A DNA stretch of 64,000 nucleotides from Sphingobacteriaceae bacterium (GTDB taxonomy: Bacteria; Bacteroidota; Bacteroidia; B-17B0; Aurantibacillaceae), in NCBI GenBank assembly GCA_016715905.1, contig JADJXI010000005.1:124001-188000 (forward strand). Direction: 5' to 3'. The translations under genes and the position numbers were made by a program. Of this stretch, positions 8,853 through 17,780 are shown one piece after another. The notes beneath the pieces were generated by a model, which was not told the origin of the DNA, did not search any database, and saw only the letters and a list, made by a program, of their open reading frames with translations. How positions within the stretch are numbered: position 1 is the first letter of the stretch; every line of letters starts with the position of its first letter.

Positions 8853-11528
8853 TTAGCTTTGCGGAGACTCGGTTATTTTAAATTCGGTACGTCGGTTTTT
8901 GGCATGCTCTTCATCATAACAATCAACGCCATTTACACAACGATTCAATAATTTAGTTTCGCCATAACCAACTGCCTTTAATCTTTTTTTATCGATTCCT
9001 TTTGAGATTAAATAATTTACAGCGTGTTGCGCTCTTTTTTGTGATAGTCTTAAATTAAAATCATCACTCGCTTTAGAATCGGTGTGCGAACTCAATTCTA
9101 TTAAAAGTTTTGAATTTGAATTTAAAACGGTTATTACTTTGTCTAATACTTTTTGTGCTGCATTATCAAATTTGTAATCGCCGGAAGCGTAATAAATATT
9201 TTCAATGATAGTAAGTTCTTTCTTTTTGTTTTTATCGTTTTGTTTGTTTTTCAGCATCATTACTTCCATCCAAGGGTCGTCAACTACAAATTCGCCCAAT
9301 GCTGTTTTATCGGCATCCAGCATTTTAAAGGTAAATCTACCATAGCCATCTTTATCTATCACTTTATAAATTCTTCCTTTATTATCGGCGATATAAATTC
9401 TTTTTACTCCGCTTAATACCGGGTCTTTCTCATCGGTTTCAAATAAATAATTTTTATCACCTTTTAAGTTTTTAAAATTAAATTTTCCGTTTTCGGCAGT
9501 AATTACTTCCTGAAGTTCTGCTTTAGAGCCTTCTTCTTTAATTTTAAATTTAGCTGAGGCTATTGGTTTTTTATTTTGATCGTACATGTAACCGAAAACA
9601 TCCATGCTCAGGTTAACATCTTCCACGTCCATTTCCTTCATCAAACCTTTGTCGGCACTCAACACTTTAAATTTAAATTTACCGGAGCCTGTATAAAATG
9701 TTTTGAGTTCTTTACCACTTTTGTTGGTTAAAATAACTTTAGTATTGTTTGGCAAATTAATATCTGTTTCTTCTATGGAAATTAAATAATTCTGATCTGA
9801 AGGAATGTTTCTGAATGCAAAAGCTCCAAATTCATTAGTGGTTATTTCCTCTAAAACGTCGCCGGCATCGTTCGTTAATTTTAATTTAGTATTCTTAATG
9901 GGTTTACTTGGGCTCTCGCCATATAATAAATTACCAGCAAGTGTTAAGTCATCATCGGTTTGTAAATCAGGTAAACTGTTGGGATCAAAAGGTAAATTTT
10001 TAAATACAAATTTGTTATTTCCTTGTTTGTTGGTGATACGTTGAACCACATTGTTCTTGTCTGCTAAGAAATACCGAGCCTTACCGGTAAATTGCGGGTC
10101 ATCCGTATCAATAATGGCCATGTATTTTTTATCCGCGTCAAAATTTTTGAATTCAAAAAATCCTTTGGTGGTTGTTTTTACACTGTCTATTCTTTTTCCG
10201 TTGGTTTCTGCTAAAATAACTTTAATTCCTTTGGCCGGATCATTACCGTTTTCGGTCAGGTAAACTGTTCCAGAAATAATTAAAGCTTTATCGGTGTATT
10301 TATACCAATAGATATCGTCTTTTCCTTTACCGCCGGTACGATTGGATGAAAAATAGCCTATACTATCATTTAAAAAAGTAATTCCGAAATCATCAAAACT
10401 GCTATTGATATTCAACCCTTCATTCCGAATCAAAATCCATTTTCCTTCAAATAATTTTGCCGAATAAATATCTAATCCTCCAAACCCGGGCAGGCCTGTA
10501 GATGAAAAATATAAGGTGCCGTCTTTTCGGATTGTTGGGAACATCTCATCTGCACTGGTATTAATATCCGGACCTAAATTTACCGGTTTGTCCCAATCTG
10601 ATCCATTCCATTTACAGAACCAAATATCTTTTCCGCCGTAACCACCGGGCATATCGCTGGTAAAAAAGATAAAGTTGTTATCGTAACTGATACTTGGATG
10701 GGCTACAGAATAATTATCGCTATTGTATTTAAACGGTGTGATATCTTTCCATTTTCTTTCTTCCCCTTTGGCCACAAAAATTTGCGCGGTATTTATAAAA
10801 TTCTTTTTCTTTTTATAATTAACCCTGGTGAAGTAAAAAGTTTTTCCGTCGGCGCTTATACTTCCCGGGCCATCATGGTATTCGGCATTTATTCTTTTAG
10901 AAAGTGTTTTAGATTTTTTTGCTTCTGTTCCATGAATATCGGTAACGTACATATTTAAGTAAGGCTCGCCATTATAGTCGTTTACCGAATAATCAACAAA
11001 ATTAAAAGATTCCTTTTCCGCAACAAAAGCCAGTTTGTTATTAAATACCAGAGGCGAAAATTCTGATTTCTCTGTATTAATTTTTTCAATATTTTTCACT
11101 TCATATTCGATGGGTTTAGACATGTAGTATTTTATTTCTTTACAGAATTTAACGGCTTTAGATGCATTTGCATCTTTGGGATTCAGTTTCAGGTATTTTC
11201 CGTATTGCTCAACAGCCTCGGGGTATTTGTTATTGGTTTTTAAAACCTGTCCGTAATTGAAGAATACTTCTGCCGGAACTTGATGACTGATGGCCAAAGC
11301 TTTTTTATAGGATTCTTCGGCATTGGCATAATCATTCAGATTTTTATAACAGTCGGCTAATTTTAAATGAGCCTCTTGATTTTGAGATGAATTTCCCTTT
11401 AAGGCTTTTTTATATTTTGGAATAGCCTTAAAGTACTGTGATTTGGAATAATAAGCATCTCCTTTACTGATTTGAGTAAATGCAAAAACCGGCAGTGCGA
11501 AAAGTAGAATGAGTATTTTGATTTGCAT
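8853..11528 (-). CDS. OmpA-family protein with TPR and PD40 repeats (T9SS/gliding-associated type)
   Basis: Starts best at 11528 (MQIKILILLFALPVFAFTQ, a clean signal peptide, 4 bases after the PorP-like stop), giving about 891 residues; a longer in-frame start would add a 42-residue basic leader and is unlikely. Order: signal peptide; N-terminal TPR repeats (YFKAIPKYKKALKGN, YANAEESYKKALAIS, YPEAVEQYGKYLKLNP); WD40-like PD40 beta-propeller (ISADGKTFYFTRVNY, ISYDNNFIFFTSDMPGGYGG, FPTIRKDGTLYFSS); carboxypeptidase-regulatory-like beta modules; C-terminal OmpA domain binding peptidoglycan (LIELSSHTDSKASDDFNLRLSQ, RRTEF). Such proteins sit beside PorP/SprF proteins and are thought to anchor the outer-membrane complex to the cell wall. 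Confidence 0.9.
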   Translation of the reverse strand: MQIKILILLFALPVFAFTQISKGDAYYSKSQYFKAIPKYKKALKGNSSQNQEAHLKLADCYKNLNDYANAEESYKKALAISHQVPAEVFFNYGQVLKTNNKYPEAVEQYGKYLKLNPKDANASKAVKFCKEIKYYMSKPIEYEVKNIEKINTEKSEFSPLVFNNKLAFVAEKESFNFVDYSVNDYNGEPYLNMYVTDIHGTEAKKSKTLSKRINAEYHDGPGSISADGKTFYFTRVNYKKKKNFINTAQIFVAKGEERKWKDITPFKYNSDNYSVAHPSISYDNNFIFFTSDMPGGYGGKDIWFCKWNGSDWDKPVNLGPDINTSADEMFPTIRKDGTLYFSSTGLPGFGGLDIYSAKLFEGKWILIRNEGLNINSSFDDFGITFLNDSIGYFSSNRTGGKGKDDIYWYKYTDKALIISGTVYLTENGNDPAKGIKVILAETNGKRIDSVKTTTKGFFEFKNFDADKKYMAIIDTDDPQFTGKARYFLADKNNVVQRITNKQGNNKFVFKNLPFDPNSLPDLQTDDDLTLAGNLLYGESPSKPIKNTKLKLTNDAGDVLEEITTNEFGAFAFRNIPSDQNYLISIEETDINLPNNTKVILTNKSGKELKTFYTGSGKFKFKVLSADKGLMKEMDVEDVNLSMDVFGYMYDQNKKPIASAKFKIKEEGSKAELQEVITAENGKFNFKNLKGDKNYLFETDEKDPVLSGVKRIYIADNKGRIYKVIDKDGYGRFTFKMLDADKTALGEFVVDDPWMEVMMLKNKQNDKNKKKELTIIENIYYASGDYKFDNAAQKVLDKVITVLNSNSKLLIELSSHTDSKASDDFNLRLSQKRAQHAVNYLISKGIDKKRLKAVGYGETKLLNRCVNGVDCYDEEHAKNRRTEFKITESPQS

Positions 11529-11532
11529 AATT

Positions 11533-12456
11533 TTAAAGGAAACGCGGTGAAATAACTTTAGATTTAACTTCAGGAATATCAAATCCCAACATAATTTCAT
11601 GTGATGAACCAAGCGATCTTCTGATTCCGGCGCCGCTGTCGTAACTATAACCAACGCGGAATCTGTTGCTAACGTAATATTGAATTAAAAATCCGGGTCC
11701 GTAATCACTTCTTACAAAGAATCCCAGCCACAATTTTTTTAATAAAAAGAAATTTAAGTTTAAATCCATATTTCCAATATCAGCTTCTGTCACTCTTCTT
11801 AACATTATTGTAGGAGCAAAAATACAGTTTTCATTTAATTGAAACGATCGTCCTGCTGTTAAGAACAAATGGGTTTTGGGATGATAAGCCAATTGACCGG
11901 TAGCGGTTGTAATTTGATAAACATTGCTGCTGGCCACGTGACTAAAACTAAAGCCAAAGAAAAATTTGTTAGAGCGCAAATAGGTTCCTCCGCTTAAATC
12001 CAATTCACCTGCTTTTTGATTTTGTAAAGTTGATGAATTTGTTTCAGGTGTTTTAAAGGTTAGCTCCTGAAAATTAAAACGGTAACTATTGTACCCGGCG
12101 TTTAATCCAAAGGACAATTTATATTTTTGACTCAGTTTTAAAATGTAAGCTATGTTGCCATAAATGGCAGTTAAATCTCTTGGACCCAAACGATCATTGA
12201 ATAGAGTAACACCAACGCCTAATTTTTTATTTAGAATAGGCGTGTGTCCACTAAGGCAAATTGTCCTAGGCGCACCATCAATGCCGGCCCACTGTTGTCT
12301 AACAGCCCCGATAATGGAAACGCCGTCACGAGCCCCCGCATAAGCGGGATTAATTATCATTTGGTTAAATTGATATAAATTATATTGTGGGTCTTGTTGC
12401 GCAAAGAACGACACACCATAAAAAAATATTACAATTAAAATACTTAATTTTTTCAT
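11533..12456 (-). CDS. PorP/SprF family outer-membrane protein
   Basis: 307 residues: signal peptide (KLSILIVIFFYGVSFFAQQ), then the family signature QDPQYNLYQFNQMIINPAYAG and GVSIIGAVRQQWAGIDGAP, followed by alternating beta-strands and glycine-rich turns of a small outer-membrane barrel, ending GSSHEIMLGFDIPEVKSK. Family members (PorP of Porphyromonas, SprF of Flavobacterium) are needed for T9SS function or for export/anchoring of specific type B cargo. The two genes just upstream carry type B sorting domains and the gene just downstream is an OmpA-family protein, so a cargo-specific anchor is the likely job. Confidence 0.9.
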   Translation of the reverse strand: MKKLSILIVIFFYGVSFFAQQDPQYNLYQFNQMIINPAYAGARDGVSIIGAVRQQWAGIDGAPRTICLSGHTPILNKKLGVGVTLFNDRLGPRDLTAIYGNIAYILKLSQKYKLSFGLNAGYNSYRFNFQELTFKTPETNSSTLQNQKAGELDLSGGTYLRSNKFFFGFSFSHVASSNVYQITTATGQLAYHPKTHLFLTAGRSFQLNENCIFAPTIMLRRVTEADIGNMDLNLNFFLLKKLWLGFFVRSDYGPGFLIQYYVSNRFRVGYSYDSGAGIRRSLGSSHEIMLGFDIPEVKSKVISPRFL

Positions 12457-12463
12457 TTCCCTT

Positions 12464-14809
12464 TTATTTTATTAATTCAATCCATCCTTTAATTGGGGTT
12501 CCGTTTCCTAAATCAATCAAGTAGAAATAAGTTCCTCCGGAAAGATTTTTATTTTTTGGCCAATAAACCGTTTCATTATCGTATCCTGATTCGTTAAATA
12601 ATACCTTTCCCCATCGATTAAAAATGGTAACGTTATTGCGTTTAAATTGTCCAATGTTATCAATTATAAATTTATCATTGTTATTATCTCCGTTTAAGGT
12701 AACAGTGTTGTATATTTTTATTTTACAATCCGTATCAATTTGAATACTCACAAAACGTTTAAGAGCACAGCCATTTTCATCAATAATATTTACACTATAA
12801 TTTTCTGCAGTAACCGGTTTTACAGAAATGCCTTCCACATCGGTAGCAATTATTGAACCACTGGCGGTAGACCATGTATAATTTTGTGCGCCTAAAAAGG
12901 AAATGATAGACGAGTCGCCGGGACATAAAGGATTTTTAGAAACCAGCAAAGGTTCAGTGGAAATAGAGAAGTTAGTTATGGTAAACTGATTGGCGGCCGT
13001 ACAGGTGCTAATAGGATCGAATGCAACAACGGTTACAACACTTGAGCCGTTAATTGGAGGAGAAATAAATAAGGAACCTGAGCCTATTGGATTAATGCCA
13101 TCGTACCAACTGTATTGATAGGTGGATCCATTTCCACTGGCTTCAACACTGGCTTTTTCATCCGGACAAACTTCCGGTTTAGGATTTGAAATGCTAAAAA
13201 CAGGAGTTGATTTATTGGTGATAACTACAGTGTCCAACATAGTTCGTGCGTTGATTGAACAAGTTCCTACACCGGAAGGGAAATTAAAATGTAAAACCGG
13301 ATAAAATTTTCCGGTTGTGGTAACAGTATATGGATTGCCAGAACCTAATAAATTTCCGGGTGTTTCATACCAATCCACAGTATGATTGGGTAGAAGAGAA
13401 GGTGAAGGTAATGCTGTTAAAGCAACAGGAGATCCCGGACAAACGGTTGTGCTAATTGGAGTAACGCCAAGCTTTGTGGAGAAATTTGGAATTACACCAA
13501 CAATTCCGCCGGAAGGATTTTTCCAAGGTTTTATAAATATATCGGTTCTTAAATTATTATCAAATCTTCCAATGTTAACTTCTTCTGAATGTAATGATAA
13601 ACTTCCGGTACCAACAACAACAAGAGAATTTGCATCAAAAGGAATTAATGAATTAGTAAACGGTCCGCCATGCATTAAAACAACCAGGAAGTTGTTATTA
13701 ATACCAATAATGTCTAGGTAACCATCTCCGTTAATATCACCACACTTAAAATCAGTAGGCATTAAAATATTATTGCTTGGAGTAGAGGAGACTATAGGTA
13801 ATTGAAAAGTATTAGGAACAGAAGGTAGGGAATAGGTATTAAAAGCAGAAGTTGCCCCATTATAAAAAGCAAAGCCTAATACCGTATTGCCTGCAGTTTT
13901 TGCTCTAGCAAGTGCTATCAAATCGTTAACGCCATCATTATTTACATCGATAATTTCAACTTTTGAAACACTGATTTTTGCACTCACAAAAGGTATTAAG
14001 TTGGCGGTATTTACATTTTTAACTACGAATTGTAAGGCTCCTGGTCCGGAAGTGACATTTTGTAAAACACAAACATTATTTGTGTCGGCCTTGTTGGCTA
14101 ACACTATTTCATTGGTGTTATTTCCGTCGTTATCAAGATTCCCGATGGAAATATTAATCGTATCTTTTCTATTAATTTTATTGAAATTAAGATTGGCATT
14201 TAGTGGTGGAGTGGTATAATCTAAGCTAAAACTGGCATTGTTTAGACCACTAGAAATATTTCTGTATACAAGGGCTATGTGACCAAGTGTTCCTGTAACT
14301 TGTGAAGTAAGTATAACAATATCATCCAAATTATCATTATTAAATTTCCCGGCTTTAATATAATTGGGATGATCTTTATAAATACTCGGTGAATCGTAAT
14401 GAAAACCTCCAAACTGGGTAAAAACAAATGCAGATTGGTTAAAATAAATACGAACACTGTCACCTACACTTACGGCCAGATCCAAATCCCCATCCCCATC
14501 AAAATCTCCGGCATCTAAAGAATTATAATTACTGGTTTGTATTCCTGCTACTGTCACTTGGTTAAATCCACCTGTTGTGTTATTGGCATAAACAAGAATT
14601 CTCTCTCCAAGCGTATCTGCAAGCACAACATCATCAAAGCCGTCACCGTTCAAATCACGAACAACCAAATTTTTTGTTGGTTTTACCGGGCCCCCTGATA
14701 TATTAACCACCTTATCTAAGCAAACATTTTTAGATGAATAGGGAAGAAAGACTTGCGAATTAAGGAATAATCCCGAGCCAAGTAATAGTATGATTAATAT
14801 ATTTTTCAT
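12464..14809 (-). CDS. FG-GAP/VCBS repeat protein with T9SS type B sorting domain
   Basis: 781 residues. Signal peptide (MKNILIILLLGSGLFLNSQ), then FG-GAP/VCBS-type propeller repeats with Ca-binding DxDGDGxxD loops (DLNGDGFDDVVLAD, DFDGDGDLDLAVSV, DVNNDGVNDLIALA, DINGDGYLDIIGIN), then Ig-like segments with regularly spaced Cys (CPGSPVALTALPSP, CPDEKASVEASGNG, CPGDSSIISFLGAQ), and a C-terminal CHU_C/type B domain (NGDNNNDKFIIDNIGQF, IFNRWGKVLF, SGGTYFYLIDLG). Likely exported by T9SS and fixed at the surface with the help of the adjacent PorP-like protein; probable adhesin. Confidence 0.88.
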   Translation of the reverse strand: MKNILIILLLGSGLFLNSQVFLPYSSKNVCLDKVVNISGGPVKPTKNLVVRDLNGDGFDDVVLADTLGERILVYANNTTGGFNQVTVAGIQTSNYNSLDAGDFDGDGDLDLAVSVGDSVRIYFNQSAFVFTQFGGFHYDSPSIYKDHPNYIKAGKFNNDNLDDIVILTSQVTGTLGHIALVYRNISSGLNNASFSLDYTTPPLNANLNFNKINRKDTINISIGNLDNDGNNTNEIVLANKADTNNVCVLQNVTSGPGALQFVVKNVNTANLIPFVSAKISVSKVEIIDVNNDGVNDLIALARAKTAGNTVLGFAFYNGATSAFNTYSLPSVPNTFQLPIVSSTPSNNILMPTDFKCGDINGDGYLDIIGINNNFLVVLMHGGPFTNSLIPFDANSLVVVGTGSLSLHSEEVNIGRFDNNLRTDIFIKPWKNPSGGIVGVIPNFSTKLGVTPISTTVCPGSPVALTALPSPSLLPNHTVDWYETPGNLLGSGNPYTVTTTGKFYPVLHFNFPSGVGTCSINARTMLDTVVITNKSTPVFSISNPKPEVCPDEKASVEASGNGSTYQYSWYDGINPIGSGSLFISPPINGSSVVTVVAFDPISTCTAANQFTITNFSISTEPLLVSKNPLCPGDSSIISFLGAQNYTWSTASGSIIATDVEGISVKPVTAENYSVNIIDENGCALKRFVSIQIDTDCKIKIYNTVTLNGDNNNDKFIIDNIGQFKRNNVTIFNRWGKVLFNESGYDNETVYWPKNKNLSGGTYFYLIDLGNGTPIKGWIELIK

Positions 14810-14833
14810 TCAACTGATTTTCAAAATTAACAA

Positions 14834-15607
14834 TTAATTATTGATTAATTCAAGCCAACCTTTTAACACTGCGCTTCCATCACCCAAATCGATAACATAA
14901 AAGTAAGTTCCTGAAGTGTATGATTTGGAATTATCTTTTTCGGGCCACGCATTTACGCCATTTTTATAATTTTCGGTATTAAATACTTGTTTACCCCAAC
15001 GTGTGTAAATCTGAATTTTATTATTTGGAAATTCTTCAATGTTGTCAATTACCCACTGATCGTTTATGCCATCGGCGTTTAAGGATACACCGGTATAAAT
15101 TTTAATTTTACAAGGTCCGTTTAAATCTTCAATAGTTTCGTTAAATTGATTGAGTGTATCAGTTTTTGCTATGCCATTATAAGCGTATTTGATTTGAATT
15201 TTAATATTATAATTTCCGGCCTTTAAGCTATCCACTTCAGCACAAGTACTATCCGGACATACGGAATTAGGTGTCCAAATGTATTTAACTGAATAGTTAG
15301 TAAGACTTGTGTTCAGTTCAATTTTAATTTTACCATCATTTTTGTCAGAACAGGATAAATTATTTTTAATAATATTTCCGGCAATTAATGGAGAAAAATA
15401 AAAAGGTTGTAAAAATCCTTCGGTTAAAAGAATATTATTATTTGGCCCTTGTGTTTGTGTAAAAGGTTCTCCTATATTATCTGTTATATAAATTCCGTTT
15501 ACAGCAGTGGTGTAATGTTTACCGGCCGAATTTATTACTTGTGGAGTCACTGTTTGTGAATTAACAAGCAGCGTAGAAAGAGTTAATATGTAAAATAAAT
15601 ATCTCAT
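14834..15607 (-). CDS. small secreted protein with T9SS type B sorting domain
   Basis: 257 residues: signal peptide (RYLFYILTLSTLLVNSQ), a ~130-residue variable part, then a type B (gliding motility-associated) C-terminal domain (SLNADGINDQWVIDNIEEF, IQIYTRWGKQVF, SGTYFYVIDLGDGS). The sorting domain is closely similar to that of the neighbouring 781-residue protein, suggesting the two are exported together. It overlaps the stop of the upstream gene by one base and is followed 24 bases later by the FG-GAP gene. Confidence 0.85.
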   Translation of the reverse strand: MRYLFYILTLSTLLVNSQTVTPQVINSAGKHYTTAVNGIYITDNIGEPFTQTQGPNNNILLTEGFLQPFYFSPLIAGNIIKNNLSCSDKNDGKIKIELNTSLTNYSVKYIWTPNSVCPDSTCAEVDSLKAGNYNIKIQIKYAYNGIAKTDTLNQFNETIEDLNGPCKIKIYTGVSLNADGINDQWVIDNIEEFPNNKIQIYTRWGKQVFNTENYKNGVNAWPEKDNSKSYTSGTYFYVIDLGDGSAVLKGWLELINN

Positions 15608-17772
15608 TATTCGATAATTTGATAGTTAATATTAAATGTTCCCGGACTTACGGTTACCGGGAATCCGCCTCCCGTAGGTCTGTATACCCGAATGGAAAAG
15701 CCTGTTAAGCCTGGGCTAACTACCATTAAATCCAAGCCCTGCATGTCACTGGAAGGTGTTAAGTTTATAATCGGAATACTACTGTATGGCTTGTTAAATA
15801 CAATCGGAATTTCAATAAAGTTGGCCCCTGCAATCATGGTTGAAGATCCTACATTAATATTTAAGGTTCCTCTAACATCGTTGCAATTAGAACAAGAATT
15901 TCCCGTGAGTACAAAACCTCCTTGTACATTTACCGATGGAGTTGTAATATTTTGGCCTGTTGCTTTAATATGTCCGTTTTCTACCCATAAGGCAAGTGCT
16001 GATGTGATTCCAATTCCGGAAGAAGCTTTTATGGCCGGACCAACACCGTTGTTAAATCCTTTAACTCCGGCTCCCATTCCATTATTTTCACCCCTAACGC
16101 CTGCTGTAATGGAATTGGTAAGATTAGTTACTGTTCCATAAACACCTGTAGTTCCATTAACTGAGTTTGTGTTAACGCCGTAAACTCCGGCGCCTTGCCC
16201 TTTATTTTCACCTTTTAATCCGGCTGCAAATTGATCACCATTATTAGTTAATGCATAAACACCATGCGCATTAGAATTATCACTAAGCGTAAAATTGTTT
16301 ATTCCCGCTATAGCTGCTGTACCTGAACTTACAACACCAAGAACTCCGAATCCACTTGTTGAGGATCCATAAATTCCGGGACCGGCATTTCCGTTTCCAC
16401 CAAAAATGGTGGCTTGTGTTCCGCTACTCTGACCTTGCAAAGCAGTATTAGCACCAACTGAGCTTATAATTCCTGTTCCGCTTCCTAAATGAGATAAGCT
16501 TAATCCGGTGCCGGTATTTCCATTGCCCATATAAATGTTTACTCCCTGTCCGGTTGTTGAAGTTTTAAAAACATGTAAACCAACGTTAGTACCATTGTCG
16601 TTGATCCGAACTGCATCAACGGCATTTCCTGCTTCATTCGTAATTTCTGTTTTACTTAAAGGTGTAACAGTGCCGGTTCCGATTCCCACGCGATCACTGC
16701 TGTTAAATAAATGTAAGTATCCGGGTTTTTGAACCCATAAACCTGCCGGAACCACACCGGTTGCCTGCCATTTTGCTTGACCGTTCGGCATGTATGTTAA
16801 TACATCACCCACGGATGCTCCAACTGTGTTTGTTCCAATAATAAATAATGAATCATTAAATATAACTTTTCCTTGATCAAATACAGCTGCCAATTTATTA
16901 GTGCCCGGACTTCCAATAGCTGTGGCATATAAGCCGGTGGCTGTTGAAGTAGAACTTGATCCATATCCAATGCCTAATAAGCCAACCCCGAGACCGTTAC
17001 CAATTCCCATACCATGGGTTCCAACACTCAGCCCATTTCCGTTATTTATTCCAGTAAAATTTCCACCATAAATGGCTGAAGAAAAGGAAGAGCCAATGAC
17101 AGTTGGTGTGTTACCTGCAATGATAGACCTAAAGCCGGCGCCTTTACCTACCATATTCGGATGATATGCAAATACTACGGTTGTATCTAGTAAAGAGTTT
17201 GTGGTTACGTGTAATCTGCTTCGTAACCCGGCCGGGTATAAACCAATGCCAACATGGCTTCCATCATTCGTCAAATTGGAATCCACATTCCAGGTTAATC
17301 CATCCCAACGAAGGGTTTGTCCGTTTTTTGTTCCGGAAGGTAGCGAGCCATTACCGGATGATTTTGCATATAGAGCAAATGGTACTGAAACTAATTCTTG
17401 AGCGCCTAAAAAATTAAAACCTGATCCCGTATTGATGTTTACGGTAAGTGTATAAGGGCCATTTTCCCAGGTAATTGTGTTTGATATGGCAGAGGTTGCT
17501 CCTATTTGAGTGTTGAATAAGCCAAGCGTATTCACGGCAACTGCTGTTTGAATTTCATCATGTACCACTGCATTTGAATTATCTGAAATTCGAAAATGTA
17601 AACCAATTGTATTTAAGGTAGTAATCGGAATTCCATTTAAATCTCTCACCATGCCCTGATAATTGATTTTTTGAGGCGCTTGGGCATTTAAATCAAATCC
17701 CCATAGCAGAATCAAAAGAATAAAATGAAATCTTTTGTAAATAACCATTTTAAGATGTTTGAAATTTGTCAT
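15607..17772 (-). CDS. tail-fibre-like surface protein (APQKINYQG N-terminus)
   Basis: 721 residues from the first ATG at 17772, but a better signal peptide starts at 17748 (MVIYKRFHFILLILLWGFDL, then NAQ). The mature N-terminal ~120 residues, beginning APQKINYQGMVRDLNG and containing VSVPFALYAKSSG, form a module shared by three consecutive genes. The rest is Gly/Asn/Thr-rich beta repeats with many short GVYG/GVKG-type motifs typical of trimeric fibres. There is no sorting domain at the C-terminus (ends TFNINYQIIE), so anchoring must be by another route. Third gene of the eight-gene operon, 8 bases after its upstream neighbour. Confidence 0.8.
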   Translation of the reverse strand: MTNFKHLKMVIYKRFHFILLILLWGFDLNAQAPQKINYQGMVRDLNGIPITTLNTIGLHFRISDNSNAVVHDEIQTAVAVNTLGLFNTQIGATSAISNTITWENGPYTLTVNINTGSGFNFLGAQELVSVPFALYAKSSGNGSLPSGTKNGQTLRWDGLTWNVDSNLTNDGSHVGIGLYPAGLRSRLHVTTNSLLDTTVVFAYHPNMVGKGAGFRSIIAGNTPTVIGSSFSSAIYGGNFTGINNGNGLSVGTHGMGIGNGLGVGLLGIGYGSSSTSTATGLYATAIGSPGTNKLAAVFDQGKVIFNDSLFIIGTNTVGASVGDVLTYMPNGQAKWQATGVVPAGLWVQKPGYLHLFNSSDRVGIGTGTVTPLSKTEITNEAGNAVDAVRINDNGTNVGLHVFKTSTTGQGVNIYMGNGNTGTGLSLSHLGSGTGIISSVGANTALQGQSSGTQATIFGGNGNAGPGIYGSSTSGFGVLGVVSSGTAAIAGINNFTLSDNSNAHGVYALTNNGDQFAAGLKGENKGQGAGVYGVNTNSVNGTTGVYGTVTNLTNSITAGVRGENNGMGAGVKGFNNGVGPAIKASSGIGITSALALWVENGHIKATGQNITTPSVNVQGGFVLTGNSCSNCNDVRGTLNINVGSSTMIAGANFIEIPIVFNKPYSSIPIINLTPSSDMQGLDLMVVSPGLTGFSIRVYRPTGGGFPVTVSPGTFNINYQIIE

Positions 17773-17780
17773 ATTCGTTT